Shown here piece by piece: positions 45,310 to 54,319 of a stretch of 64,000 nt of DNA. This stretch comes from Marinibacterium sp050389775 (GTDB taxonomy: Bacteria > Pseudomonadota > Alphaproteobacteria > Rhodobacterales > Rhodobacteraceae). Made by a program: the position numbers and the translations under genes. The DNA is taken from positions 4,673,051 through 4,737,050 of the forward strand of contig NZ_CP177144.1 of NCBI RefSeq assembly GCF_050389775.1. Direction: 5' to 3'. Under the pieces are notes generated by a model. That model had not been told where the DNA came from, made no database searches, and was given only the letters and a program-made list of their open reading frames with translations. Within the stretch, counting starts at the first letter, position 1. Each line of letters begins with the position of its first letter.

Positions 45310-46077
45310 TCAGCCGGCGAGGCCGCGCCAGATGAGGCTGAGGCCGGCGATGGTGAGCACGGCCAGGGTGGCGCGGCGAAAGACGTCCTGGTCGATGCGG
45401 TCGTGCAGGGCCTGGCCGATGAAGAGGCCGGTGACGGCGGGCAGGATCATGATGGCCGAGAACGGCAGCGTTTCGGCACGCAGCACGCCCGAGGTGAGAT
45501 GGGCGGCGGTCAGGGCAACGGCGCCGAGCCCGTAGATCACGCCCTGGACGCGCATCTGCTCGGATTTCTCGGTGTTCAGGGCCGTCAGGTAAGCTACGGT
45601 CGGCGGGCCCCAGACCCCCGAGAAGCCGCCGATGAACCCGGCAATGGCGGCGACGATGGCCTCGGTCCGGGCGCTGGGGGAAGACAGGCGCAGTTGGCGG
45701 CCCAGTAGCTGCGACGCGGCGAAGAGGGTGATGGGCAGGCCGATCATCAGCAGCATGACCGAGCCCGGCAGGACCCGCACGAGCTGGGCGCTGGAGAACA
45801 GGAAGACCGCGCCGATTCCCAGGAAGATGCGGAAACGCCGAACCGAGGCCCAGGCCGCGCCGAGCCCCTGGCGCAGGGCCTGTATGCCATTGGTGACAAG
45901 GGTCGGCAGGATCAGCCCGGCCAGGGAAATATCCGTTGGCAGGAAGAGGTTGAGCCCCGAGACCAGGACCATCGGCATGGCAAAACCGACCAGGCCCTTC
46001 ACCGTGCCGGCGACCAGGCCGACGAGAAAGGCAAGCACCAGCTGGGCGGGGGAGAGGAAGGGAATGAAATCGGCCAT
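45310..46077 (-). CDS. TauE/SafE-family permease
   Basis: A 255-residue inner-membrane protein with about eight helices in two related halves. The GTVKGLVGFAMP loop in the first half and FIGGFSGVWGPPTVAYLTA in the second are the paired signature loops of the TauE/SafE (DUF81) family, which exports sulfonates, sulfite or other organic anions. ATG 46077 is taken; the preceding in-frame TTG is only two codons earlier. Neighbours give no hint of substrate. Confidence 0.85.
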   Translation of the reverse strand: MADFIPFLSPAQLVLAFLVGLVAGTVKGLVGFAMPMVLVSGLNLFLPTDISLAGLILPTLVTNGIQALRQGLGAAWASVRRFRIFLGIGAVFLFSSAQLVRVLPGSVMLLMIGLPITLFAASQLLGRQLRLSSPSARTEAIVAAIAGFIGGFSGVWGPPTVAYLTALNTEKSEQMRVQGVIYGLGAVALTAAHLTSGVLRAETLPFSAIMILPAVTGLFIGQALHDRIDQDVFRRATLAVLTIAGLSLIWRGLAG

Positions 46078-46127
46078 GGGCAAGGCTTTAGCATCGCAGG
46101 GCGGGGAATGCCGCAGAAATCAGGTGC

Positions 46128-46179
46128 GCAATTTTAGATCATCAAAATTGCCGTTCGTGAATTTTTGTTGCGCTGCAAC
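46128..46179. promoter_or_regulatory. Two inverted repeats in the mcd upstream region
   Basis: GCAATTTT (46128-46135) and AAAATTGC (46144-46151) flank 8 bases; GTTGC GCT GCAAC lies at 46167-46179. They sit 45-95 bp before mcd and 50 bp from the divergent permease. The GTTGC-GCAAC palindrome resembles sites of short-chain fatty-acid regulators of the ScfR/RamB type, but this is a guess. Confidence 0.45.
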
Positions 46180-46223
46180 TGCGAACGTCCTAGATGGGTC
46201 AGCGCGAGAAAAGGATGTGATTC

Positions 46224-47915
46224 ATGGCTCATGACGGACAGATCGACCCGACTTCCGAAGCACAGGTGCTGCTGCCTGATCTCCTGACCCTGACCGGCGC
46301 GGCGGTGGCCCCGGCCGAGAAGATCCTGGACCGTGCCCGCGAGACGCTGCGGGCGCTGGTGTCGGACGGCGGGCGGGTGTCGGCCCGGCTGGTCGAGACG
46401 CACCAGACGGCCAGCCACGGCTTTGCCTGGCTGGCGACCTATGTGCAGGTGCTGCGGCAGATGCAGGCCTGGGCCGAAAAGCTGGTGGCCGAGGGCAAGT
46501 TCGGCGAGATGGAGCAGTTGATGCACCAGATCGCCTTTGGCGAATACCTGGGCCAGATCCAGGGCGGCATCCCGATGAGCCAGGGCGAGATCCTGCGCCT
46601 GCAGGATCTTGGGCTGGGCGCGCAGGACATGGACGGGCTGTCGCAGGCGGCCGTGGTGACCCTGAGCCGGTCTGGCAACAGCCAGGCGGCGCGGATGCGG
46701 CTGGTCGAGCTGATGCGCGAACGCCAGGCCGAGACGATCTTTGGCGCGTCGGGGCTGGATGAAGAGCTCGAGATGATCCGCGAGCAATTCCGCCGCTATG
46801 CCGTCGACAAGGTCGAGCCGCATGCCCATGAATGGCACCTGAAGGACGAGCTGATCCCGATGGATGTCATCGAGGAGCTTGCCGAAATGGGCGTCTTCGG
46901 GCTGACCATCCCGGAAGAGCACGGGGGCTTCGGCCTGTCCAAGGCATCGATGGTCGTGGTGTCCGAAGAGCTGTCGCGGGGTTATATCGGCGTCGGCAGC
47001 CTGGGCACGCGGTCGGAAATCGCGGCCGAGCTGATCATGGCCGGGGGGACCGAGGCGCAGAAGGCCAGCTGGCTGCCGCGGCTGGCCAGCGGGGAAATCC
47101 TGCCGACGGCCGTTTTCACCGAGCCGAACACCGGGTCGGACCTGGGGTCGCTGCGGACGCGGGCGGTCAAGGACGAGAACGGCGATTACAAGGTGACCGG
47201 CAACAAGACCTGGATCACCCATGCTGCGCGCACCCATGTCATGACCCTGCTGGCGCGGACGGACCCGGACACCACCGATTACAAGGGCCTGTCCATGTTC
47301 CTGGCCGAAAAGACGCCGGGCACCGACGACGCCCCCTTCCCGACCGAGGGCATGACCGGCGGCGAGATCGAAGTGCTGGGCTACCGGGGCATGAAGGAAT
47401 ACGAGCTGGGCTTCGACGGCTTCCACGTGAAGGGCGAGAACCTGCTGGGCGGCGAAGAGGGCAAGGGCTTCAAGCAGCTCATGGAGACCTTTGAATCGGC
47501 CCGCATCCAGACCGCGGCACGGGCCATCGGGGTGGCGCAATCGGCGTTGGACATCTCGATGCAATATGCCGAGGAGCGCAAGCAATTCGGCAAATCGCTG
47601 ATCGAATTCCCCCGCGTGGCCAACAAGCTGGCCATGATGGCCGTGGAAATCACCATCGCCCGCCAGCTGACCTATTTCTCGGCCTATGAAAAGGATCACG
47701 GCCACCGCTGCGATGTCGAGGCCGGCATGGCCAAGCTGCTGGGCGCACGGGTTGCCTGGGCGGCGGCCGACAACGGGTTGCAGATCCACGGGGGCAACGG
47801 GTTCGCGCTGGAATACAAGATCAGCCGCGTGCTCTGTGACGCCCGCATCCTGAACATCTTCGAAGGTGCGGCCGAGATCCAGGCCCAGGTCATCGCCCGG
47901 CGCCTGCTGGGCTGA
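46224..47915 (+). CDS. mcd: (2S)-methylsuccinyl-CoA dehydrogenase
   Basis: A 563-residue flavoenzyme. The acyl-CoA dehydrogenase core starts near residue 175 (DEELEMIREQFRRYAVDKVEPHA) and contains VFTEPNTGSDLGSLRTRA, KTWITHAA and YAEERKQFGKSLIEF, plus QIHGGNGFALEYKISRVLCDARILNIFEG at the end. The extra 170-residue N-terminal domain distinguishes methylsuccinyl-CoA dehydrogenase from ordinary acyl-CoA dehydrogenases of about 385 residues. The enzyme makes mesaconyl-CoA in the ethylmalonyl-CoA pathway and passes electrons to ETF (etfBA in this window). AAAAGGA precedes the ATG. Confidence 0.88.
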   Translation: MAHDGQIDPTSEAQVLLPDLLTLTGAAVAPAEKILDRARETLRALVSDGGRVSARLVETHQTASHGFAWLATYVQVLRQMQAWAEKLVAEGKFGEMEQLMHQIAFGEYLGQIQGGIPMSQGEILRLQDLGLGAQDMDGLSQAAVVTLSRSGNSQAARMRLVELMRERQAETIFGASGLDEELEMIREQFRRYAVDKVEPHAHEWHLKDELIPMDVIEELAEMGVFGLTIPEEHGGFGLSKASMVVVSEELSRGYIGVGSLGTRSEIAAELIMAGGTEAQKASWLPRLASGEILPTAVFTEPNTGSDLGSLRTRAVKDENGDYKVTGNKTWITHAARTHVMTLLARTDPDTTDYKGLSMFLAEKTPGTDDAPFPTEGMTGGEIEVLGYRGMKEYELGFDGFHVKGENLLGGEEGKGFKQLMETFESARIQTAARAIGVAQSALDISMQYAEERKQFGKSLIEFPRVANKLAMMAVEITIARQLTYFSAYEKDHGHRCDVEAGMAKLLGARVAWAAADNGLQIHGGNGFALEYKISRVLCDARILNIFEGAAEIQAQVIARRLLG

Positions 47916-47934
47916 TCCGGCCAACCCGCCCGAC

Positions 47935-47962
47935 GACAAAAGCCGCGCTGGCGGCTTTTGTC
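47935..47962. terminator. Bidirectional terminator between mcd and the Bcr/CflA gene
   Basis: Perfect 12-bp stem GACAAAAGCCGC / GCGGCTTTTGTC with loop GCTG, between convergent genes; the arms contain a T4 or A4 run on either side. Confidence 0.8.
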
Positions 47963-47989
47963 CGTTCTCCCCCCCTGCCCCGGCGGAGG

Positions 47990-49204
47990 TCAGCCCCGGG
48001 CCGGGCTGGCCGCGGCGCGGCAGTGGCAGGTCCAGATTCCCAGGGCCATCAGCCCGGGCAGAAAGATCCCCAGCGCCATGGCCAGGCCGTTCGAACTGCC
48101 GCCCAGGGCCACGCCGGCGGAACAGAGGAAGGCCACCGAGAACTGGATGCCGCCCAGCAGGGCCGAACCGACCCCGGCGCCTTCGGTGCTGGCCTCCATC
48201 GCGATGGCCATCAGGTTGGCCGACAGCAGCCCGACCAGCCCGATGGCCAGCCACAGCGGCACGGCAAAGACCCACAGCAGGCTGATGCCCGACAGCAGCA
48301 CCAGCGCGCCGCCGGCCAGGGCAAAGAGCGGCAGGGCCAGGCCGACGATGGCCGCCGGGGCGTGGCGATCGAGCAGCCGGGTGTTGAGCTTGCCGGCCAG
48401 CAGCAGGGCCGTGGCGATCAGGGCGAAGAACAGGCCATAGCCCGTGCTGGACAGGCCGAACCCGCCCTGGAACAGGCCCGACGACCCGGTGATGAAGGCA
48501 AACATCGCCGCCTGGACCAGCGCCGCCGTCAGTGCTGGCAGGATGAACCCCCGGCGGGTCAGCAGGTCGCGGGCCACGGCCAGGGCACGGCGGGCCGGAC
48601 GCGGGGCGCGGGCGTCAACCGGCAGGGTTTCGGGCAGGATGAACCGGGCCAGCAGAAAGGCCAGCACGCCCAGGGCGACCATCAGGCCAAAGATCGATTC
48701 CCAGCCGAAGGCCGTCAGCATCAGGCTGCCCAGGAAGGGCGACAGGATCGGCCCCAGGGTCATCAGCATGACCAGCAGGGTCAGCACGCGGGCGGCCTCG
48801 CGGCCCTTGTAGAGGTCATTGACCACCGCCCGGCCGACGACCATGCCGGCGCAGGCACCGATGGCCTGGAAGAACCGCAGGGTGTTGAACAGCACCACGT
48901 CGCGGGTCAGCAACAGCAGGATCGACGTGACGGTGAACAGCGCCACCCCGGCCAGCAGCGGGCCCTTGCGCCCGAACCCGTCGATCAGCGGCCCCATGAT
49001 CAGCTGGCCGACGCAAAGCCCCAGAAAGAACAGCGACAGCGACATTTCGGTCGCCGCATCAGAGGCGTTCAGCGCGTGGGACAGATCGTCCATCGCCGAA
49101 AGGTACATGTCGGTGGCCACCGGCGGAAAGGCCGACAACAGGGCAAGAACGGCGGTGATCAGCCCGGCTCGGGCCGGGGGAGACGAAGGGAGAGGATTTG
49201 GCAT
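47990..49204 (-). CDS. Bcr/CflA-type multidrug MFS transporter
   Basis: A 404-residue 12-helix exporter. ATDMYLSAMDDL after the first helix, LFFLGLCVGQLIMGPLIDGFGRKGPL and RFFQAIGACAGMVVGRAVVNDLY are the family motifs shared with Bcr and CflA of enteric bacteria. It should expel drugs or metabolites with proton exchange. The gene is divergent from a TetR regulator with an operator-like palindrome between them, the classical repressor-exporter pair. Confidence 0.9.
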   Translation of the reverse strand: MPNPLPSSPPARAGLITAVLALLSAFPPVATDMYLSAMDDLSHALNASDAATEMSLSLFFLGLCVGQLIMGPLIDGFGRKGPLLAGVALFTVTSILLLLTRDVVLFNTLRFFQAIGACAGMVVGRAVVNDLYKGREAARVLTLLVMLMTLGPILSPFLGSLMLTAFGWESIFGLMVALGVLAFLLARFILPETLPVDARAPRPARRALAVARDLLTRRGFILPALTAALVQAAMFAFITGSSGLFQGGFGLSSTGYGLFFALIATALLLAGKLNTRLLDRHAPAAIVGLALPLFALAGGALVLLSGISLLWVFAVPLWLAIGLVGLLSANLMAIAMEASTEGAGVGSALLGGIQFSVAFLCSAGVALGGSSNGLAMALGIFLPGLMALGIWTCHCRAAASPARG

Positions 49205-49261
49205 CAAGAGGCTCTGGTATCGAAGGACGGGGCCGGGCTACACCGGCGTTGGATGCTATTT

Positions 49262-49277
49262 ATAGACTACGGTCTAT
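49262..49277. promoter_or_regulatory. TetR operator candidate
   Basis: ATAGAC TACG GTCTAT palindrome 57 bp before the exporter gene and 100 bp before the TetR gene. The surrounding bases are AT-rich, as in a promoter. It is the only clear dyad in the gap. Confidence 0.65.
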
Positions 49278-49377
49278 TATTCAAGCGCAAGCGGGCACAG
49301 CCCTTGCGCATATGGGCACAGTGACCCGGACGGGGCGTTTGCCCCGGGATCGGGCAGGAAAGTGAAGGGAGCGTGAA

Positions 49378-49944
49378 GTGACCGAGAAATCACCGGGCCG
49401 GCCGCGCGATGCCGGGGCATCGGCCCGCCTGAAGGCCACCGCCCTGCGGCTGGTGCGCGAACGGGGCTATGCGGCAGTGAGCATCAGCGCGATCATCGCC
49501 GAGGCCGGGGTGTCGCGCCAGACGCTCTACAACCGCTGGAAAACCAAGGCCGAGCTGGTGCTCGACGCCTTCCACGACGACAGTTTCGCCCATGTTCCCG
49601 CGCCGGTGGCCGATCCTGACCACCACACCGCGCTGCTGCGCTTCCTCGAAGCGCTCTTTGTCCACCTGGCGCGCGATGGCGACACGCTACGGGCGGTGAT
49701 CGCCGCAGCCCAGGAAGATCCGGCCTTCCGCGCGACCTTCCGCGACCGCTTTGTCCTGCCGCGCGAGGCCATCGTGACCGAGCTGTTGCAAGAGGCCCAA
49801 GCCTCCGGCGAACTGGCCGCCGACCGGGACACCGGGATGCTGTCGGCCTTCATCCACGGGGCGTTCTGGTATCGGCTGCTGAACGATCAGCCGCTCGACG
49901 CCGCCCTGGCCCGGCGCATCACAGACGAGGCCTTCCGGGCCTGA
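49378..49944 (+). CDS. TetR-family repressor
   Basis: A 188-residue regulator with GTG start (GAAGGGA upstream). The helix-turn-helix at residues about 15-60 reads ALRLVRERGYAAVSISAIIAEAGVSRQTLYNRWKTKAEL, typical of TetR. The ligand-binding part has the TetR_C form with FLEALFVHLARDGDTLRAVIAAAQEDPAF. It should repress the divergent exporter until its ligand binds. Confidence 0.92.
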   Translation: MTEKSPGRPRDAGASARLKATALRLVRERGYAAVSISAIIAEAGVSRQTLYNRWKTKAELVLDAFHDDSFAHVPAPVADPDHHTALLRFLEALFVHLARDGDTLRAVIAAAQEDPAFRATFRDRFVLPREAIVTELLQEAQASGELAADRDTGMLSAFIHGAFWYRLLNDQPLDAALARRITDEAFRA

Positions 49945-49949
49945 GCGCC

Positions 49950-50411
49950 CTAGCCGCGCCCGCGGTAGGGTGGCACGCCCTGGTCGGGAATCCAGACATC
50001 CTGCGGCAGGGGCCCGGTCTGCCAGAAGACATCGATGGGAATGCCGCCGCGCGGATACCAATAGCCGCCGATGCGCAGCCATTGGGGTTCGAGGAATTCG
50101 GCCAGCCGGCGGCCGATGGATATGGTGCAATCCTCGTGAAAGGCGCCATGGTTGCGGAAGGACCCGAGGTAGAGCTTGAGCGACTTGCTTTCCACCAGCC
50201 AGGGCCCGGGCACGTAATCGATGACCAGATGGGCAAAATCCGGCTGGCCGGTCATCGGGCAGAGCGAGGTGAATTCCGGGGCGGTGAAGCGCACGCAATA
50301 GGCCACGTCACCCTGGGGGTTCTGCACGCGCTCCAGCTCGGCCGCCTCGGGGCTGTCGGGCAGGCGGGTATCGCCGCCCAGCTGTTTCAGATCGCCATAG
50401 ATCGATTCCAT
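49950..50411 (-). CDS. queF: NADPH-dependent preQ0 reductase
   Basis: A 153-residue short-type QueF making preQ1 for queuosine in tRNA. Active-site Cys51 (FTSLCPMTGQPD) forms the thioimide with preQ0 and Asp58 follows; ESKSLKLYLGSFRNHGAFHEDC is the NADPH-binding block and contains the second conserved His/Glu-rich segment. It stands alone, convergent with the TetR gene. Confidence 0.96.
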   Translation of the reverse strand: MESIYGDLKQLGGDTRLPDSPEAAELERVQNPQGDVAYCVRFTAPEFTSLCPMTGQPDFAHLVIDYVPGPWLVESKSLKLYLGSFRNHGAFHEDCTISIGRRLAEFLEPQWLRIGGYWYPRGGIPIDVFWQTGPLPQDVWIPDQGVPPYRGRG

Positions 50412-50585
50412 CGGGATGTCCTTGCTGCGGGGGCCCGGGGCGCGGGCGCCTGGACCGCAAGGGTAACGCCCGGGGCAAGCGCCGACAATCGGCGGCGGAA
50501 CGGCCCGGCGTGGGGCCGCGCGGTGCTATCAATCCGGCGGCCATTTGCTAGGATACCGGCGACATCAACGATCGGACCGGATGCC

Positions 50586-51626
50586 ATGCCCCTGCACAAT
50601 GTTCTTGTCACCGGCGCGACGGGCTATATCGCGCGCCACATCATCCGCATGTTGCTGGACGATGGCCATCATGTCGTGGGCTCGGTGCGCAACCTGGCCG
50701 CCGAGGCCGAGCTGCGCGGGGCGATCGGCCCGGCGCTGGCCGACCCGGCGGCGCTGGACCGGTTGCGCCTGGTCCAGCTGGACCTGAACGCCGATGCCGG
50801 CTGGGACGCGGCGATGCAGGGGATCGACGTGCTGATGCACACGGCCTCGCCGGTGCCCAACGGCAAGATCACGGTCGACGACAGCTTTGTGACCACCGCC
50901 ATCGGCGGCACGCTGCGGGCCTGCAAGGCCGCCTATGCCGCCGGTGTCCGGCGCATGGTCGTCACCTCGTCCATGGCCGCGATCATGGGCGCCGACGGCC
51001 ACGAGAACGGCGAGGAATTCGACGAAAGCGACTGGACGGTGCCCGACCGGCCGCATCTGAACCCCTATACCAAGTCCAAGACCCTGGCCGAACGGGCGCT
51101 GTGGGACTGGAACCAGACCGAAGCCCCCGAGGCGCGGATCACGGCGATCAACCCGTCCTTCGTCATGGGCCCGCCGCTGGGCACGACCCAGGTGCCCTCG
51201 TCGCTCAACATCCTGGCCCGGCTTCTGTCGGGCACCGATCCGGCCCTGCCCGACCTCAGCCTGCCCTTCGTCGATGTCCAGGACGTGGCCCGGATGCATG
51301 TCCTGGCCATCGACATGCCCCAGACCGAGGGCAAGCGCTACCTGTCGTCGGAAAACCTGATGTCCTTCCTCGAACTGGCCGCCCTGCTGCGCCAGGATTA
51401 CCCCGACCGGCGCATCCCGAACCGGCTGGCACCCAAGTTCGTGATGAAACTGATTGGCCTCTTCAAGGTCGAGGTGCGGGGCATCGTGGCCAATTGGGGC
51501 CGGCGTGACGCGGTGTCGAACACCCGCGCGCGCCAGGACATGGGCATCGAATTCTCCGATGCCACCGAGGCCATCCGCGCCTCGGCCCGGTTCCTTGTCG
51601 ACAACGACATGCTGGACCGGACCTGA
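50586..51626 (+). CDS. NAD-dependent epimerase/dehydratase-family reductase (dihydroflavonol reductase-like)
   Basis: A 346-residue extended SDR: nucleotide site TGATGYIARHI, HTASPV after strand 4, VVTSSMAAIMG with the active-site Ser, and the YTKSKTLAE motif carrying the Tyr and Lys. NPSFVMGPPLG is typical of the dihydroflavonol/methylglyoxal reductase branch. It reduces an aldehyde or ketone with NADPH; substrate unknown. ATG 50586 is in the family frame; the ATG at 50581 is out of frame. Confidence 0.83.
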   Translation: MPLHNVLVTGATGYIARHIIRMLLDDGHHVVGSVRNLAAEAELRGAIGPALADPAALDRLRLVQLDLNADAGWDAAMQGIDVLMHTASPVPNGKITVDDSFVTTAIGGTLRACKAAYAAGVRRMVVTSSMAAIMGADGHENGEEFDESDWTVPDRPHLNPYTKSKTLAERALWDWNQTEAPEARITAINPSFVMGPPLGTTQVPSSLNILARLLSGTDPALPDLSLPFVDVQDVARMHVLAIDMPQTEGKRYLSSENLMSFLELAALLRQDYPDRRIPNRLAPKFVMKLIGLFKVEVRGIVANWGRRDAVSNTRARQDMGIEFSDATEAIRASARFLVDNDMLDRT

Positions 51627-51689
51627 CCGGATCCCCATCTCTGTGCCACCGGCCCCGGCCGTTTCCCGATTGCAAGCGAGTAACCCGAC

Positions 51690-52115
51690 ATGACCAAGTT
51701 TCGCCTGACCGCCCCCACCCTGCTCCCCGCCGCCCTGGCCCTGGCTCTGGGCGCCACGGCCGCCCCGGCCCAGGAGGCCGCTCCCGCCGATCCCTATGCA
51801 GACCGCGACACGACATGGGTGCTGGTCATGCTCGACACCGTGCCCTTCGAAGCCACGGCCACCCTGCGCTTTCCCCAGGATGGCCAGGTCGCGGGCAAGG
51901 CCGTGTGCAACAATTACTCCGGCCCGCAGGACGGCGATTTCCCCGAGTTCCGCACCGGCGTGCTGATGGCCACGCGCATGGCCTGCCCGGACATGGCCCA
52001 GGAACAGGTCTTTCTGGATGCCCTGGCCGACATGCGCCTGGCCGCGCGCAAGGATGGCATGCTGATCCTCAGCGATGGCGGTGACCGCCAGATGGTCTTT
52101 ACAGCCGCCGAGTAA
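51690..52115 (+). CDS. META-domain (HslJ-like) exported protein
   Basis: A 141-residue protein. Residues 1-28 form a cleavable signal peptide (PTLLPAALALALGATAAPAQ). The rest is a small META/HslJ-type beta domain: DTVPFEATATLRFPQDGQVAGKAVCNNYSGP with GVLMATRMACPDMAQEQVFLDALADM. E. coli HslJ is linked to heat and novobiocin resistance, but the role of exported forms is unknown. Its 3' end overlaps the convergent recO by 17 bases. Confidence 0.8.
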   Translation: MTKFRLTAPTLLPAALALALGATAAPAQEAAPADPYADRDTTWVLVMLDTVPFEATATLRFPQDGQVAGKAVCNNYSGPQDGDFPEFRTGVLMATRMACPDMAQEQVFLDALADMRLAARKDGMLILSDGGDRQMVFTAAE

Positions 52116-52824
52116 AGGCCGCGATGAACCGCGCCCGGGCATCGGGCAACGGCTTGTCGCCCAACTCGGGCGCCAGGTGGCGATCGAGGAAATGGCCGGT
52201 CACGGCCAGCCCCTGGGCCACCTCGGCATCGGGCGCCTCGCCCAGCCCGCGCAGGCAGGGCGGCAATGGCAGCAGCCGGTCGGCCCATTCCCCCGCCCCG
52301 GCCCGCGACACCGCCCGCCCGGTGCGCGGCGAGACATAGGCCAGGTCATCGCTGCTGCCGGTCACGGCACAGGTCGCCAGGTCCAGGCCAAAGCCCATCT
52401 CGTCGAGCAGGGCCAGTTCCCAGCGCAGGTAGGCCAGCGGCCAGATCTCGTCTTCGCCCAGCAGGTCCAGCAGCCGTTCGGTCCGCCCGTAGAGCGCGGC
52501 ATGGGGCTGGCGTTCCGGGAGGCAAAAGGCCAGCAGGCCGGTCACCGCGTTCAGCCCGGCCAGGGCCAGCCGGCCCGACATGGCCGCCGCCGCCCGGCTG
52601 CGCTGGGGTTCGACCGTATAGCTGCCAATGTGGTCTTCGAGCCGGGCCCGCCAACTGACATCCAGCTGCGCCCCCGGTTGTAGGATCGGCGCGATCCGCC
52701 GCGACGTGCCCCCGCGCAAGACCCCGGCATGTCGCCCCCGGCTTTCGGTGAACACGTCCAGGATCACCGAGGTCTCGCCATGCCTGCGCGTGCGCAGGAG
52801 AATGCCGGTATCGCGCCAGTCCAA
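52099..52824 (-). CDS. recO: DNA repair protein RecO
   Basis: A 241-residue protein with an N-terminal OB fold (DTGILLRTRRHGETSVILDVFTESRGRHAGVLRGG) and a helical C-terminal region (LRWELALLDEMGFGLDLATCAVTG). It helps load RecA on gapped DNA with RecR. The zinc cysteines of some RecO proteins are reduced to one (Cys in ATCAVTG). It is the last gene of the housekeeping run, three bases behind the DUF1491 gene. Confidence 0.93.
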   Translation of the reverse strand: MDWRDTGILLRTRRHGETSVILDVFTESRGRHAGVLRGGTSRRIAPILQPGAQLDVSWRARLEDHIGSYTVEPQRSRAAAAMSGRLALAGLNAVTGLLAFCLPERQPHAALYGRTERLLDLLGEDEIWPLAYLRWELALLDEMGFGLDLATCAVTGSSDDLAYVSPRTGRAVSRAGAGEWADRLLPLPPCLRGLGEAPDAEVAQGLAVTGHFLDRHLAPELGDKPLPDARARFIAAFTRRL

Positions 52825-52827
52825 GGG

Positions 52828-53154
52828 CTATTCCAGGGCCGGATCGTCGAGGAAATGGCGGCCCTGGCGGTCTTCGACCTCGACCACCCAGAGATCAGGG
52901 TCAAAGCTGCGCTGGCGCGCCACCGAGCCGTCAACGTCGGCCTCGTCCCCCTGGGCCAGCTCCACCCACCGGCGCGCGCCGGTCATCAGGTCGACGCTGC
53001 GCTGGTAAAGCACGGCCTGACCGTCCAGCGTGTTCAGCTTGATCAGCACGGCCCCGGCGGTGTCGTCGCCATGGGCCACGACAAAGGCCGGAATGCCGTT
53101 CAGCGACAGGATCTGGCGATAGGCCGATACCCAGAAGCCCGTGGTCAGGCGCAT
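52828..53154 (-). CDS. DUF1491-family protein
   Basis: A 108-residue protein. MRLTTGFWVSAYRQ, HGDDTAGAVLIKLN, QRSVDL and the acidic ending DPDLWVVEVEDRQGRHFLDD match the small alphaproteobacterial family DUF1491, usually found between era and recO as here. Function unknown; it may be a cytoplasmic partner of one of these. The start ATG 53154 begins the domain. Confidence 0.85.
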   Translation of the reverse strand: MRLTTGFWVSAYRQILSLNGIPAFVVAHGDDTAGAVLIKLNTLDGQAVLYQRSVDLMTGARRWVELAQGDEADVDGSVARQRSFDPDLWVVEVEDRQGRHFLDDPALE

Positions 53155-53227
53155 CGCCGGGCCCCGGCCGCCGGCCAGCCCGGGCACGCGGGGGTGGGCG
53201 GGCGGGAGCGTGGCCGGGCTGGCCGGA

Positions 53228-54136
53228 TCATTCGCTGCCGTCCTTGAAATCCAGGCCCATCTCGGAATAACGCTCGGCCTCGTCCATCCATTTCTCGCGC
53301 ACCTTGACCTGCAGGAACAGGTGCACCTTGCGTCCCAGGAATTCTTCCAGCTCCTCGCGGGCCAGCTGCGAGATCGCCTTGATCGTCTCGCCCTTCTTGC
53401 CCAGCACGATGCCCTTGTGGCCGTCGCGCGCCACATAGATCATCTGGTCGACCCGGGCCGAGCCGTCCTTGCGCTCCTGCCAGCTCTCGGTCTCGACGGT
53501 CAGCTGGTAGGGCAGTTCCTGGTGCAACCGCAGGGTCAGCTTTTCCCGCGTCATCTCGGCCGCGATCATGCGCATGGGCAGATCGGCGATCTGGTCCTCG
53601 GGATAGAGCCAGGGGCTTTCGGGCAATTCGGCCGCCAGCCATTTGCGCAGATCGTCCACGCCATAGCCCTTCTCGGCCGAGATCAGGTAGGTCTGCACGA
53701 AACCGAACCGATCGTTGAGATCCTTGGTCAGGCCCAGCAGCACGTCCGATTTCACCCGGTCGATCTTGTTGATGGCCAGGGCCACGGGCCGGTCGCCGGC
53801 CACTTCGGCCAGGTTCTCGAGGATTTGTTCGACCCCTTCGGTCACGCCCCTGTGGGCCTCGACCAGCATGACAATGATGTCGGCATCGGCCGCCCCGCCC
53901 CAGGCCGCGGCGACCATCGCCCGGTCCAGACGCCGGCGCGGGCGGAACAGCCCCGGGGTGTCGACAAAGACGATCTGGCTGTCGCCTTCCATCGCCACGC
54001 CCCGGATGCGCGCCCGGGTGGTTTGCACCTTGTGGGTCACGATCGACACCTTCGCCCCCACCATGCGGTTGAGAAGCGTGGATTTGCCCGCGTTGGGCTC
54101 TCCGATCAGGGCGACAAAGCCGGCTCGTGTGGTCAT
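53228..54136 (-). CDS. era: GTPase Era
   Basis: A 302-residue ribosome-assembly GTPase. G1 GEPNAGKST, G2 QTTRARIRG, G3 DTPG and G4 NKID are present; the C-terminal KH domain has EEFLGRKVHLFLQVKVREKW and GKKGETIKAI and binds 16S rRNA. In most relatives it is translationally coupled to rnc; here a rightward dioxygenase gene lies between. ATG 54136 gives the standard start. Confidence 0.97.
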   Translation of the reverse strand: MTTRAGFVALIGEPNAGKSTLLNRMVGAKVSIVTHKVQTTRARIRGVAMEGDSQIVFVDTPGLFRPRRRLDRAMVAAAWGGAADADIIVMLVEAHRGVTEGVEQILENLAEVAGDRPVALAINKIDRVKSDVLLGLTKDLNDRFGFVQTYLISAEKGYGVDDLRKWLAAELPESPWLYPEDQIADLPMRMIAAEMTREKLTLRLHQELPYQLTVETESWQERKDGSARVDQMIYVARDGHKGIVLGKKGETIKAISQLAREELEEFLGRKVHLFLQVKVREKWMDEAERYSEMGLDFKDGSE

Positions 54137-54319
54137 AGGGAACGGATCTCTGGGTTCAGGCGTTGCAGGTCTAAGGGAAAAGGGCGCGCGAATCCAGTGC
54201 GCCCGCGCCCGCGCGCCATTCCGCCCATCACGGGACCATTCAGGCCGGTCCGCGACGGAAGCCCGGCACGCAGTCGTTTGCCCGTCAAATGAAGAAGAAA
54301 AAGAAGAAGGACAATCCCC

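Noticed and set aside
46134..48275. 713-codon leftward frame across mcd
   Set aside because: Antisense shadow spanning mcd, a terminator and the end of the exporter gene; composition is unlike a real protein.
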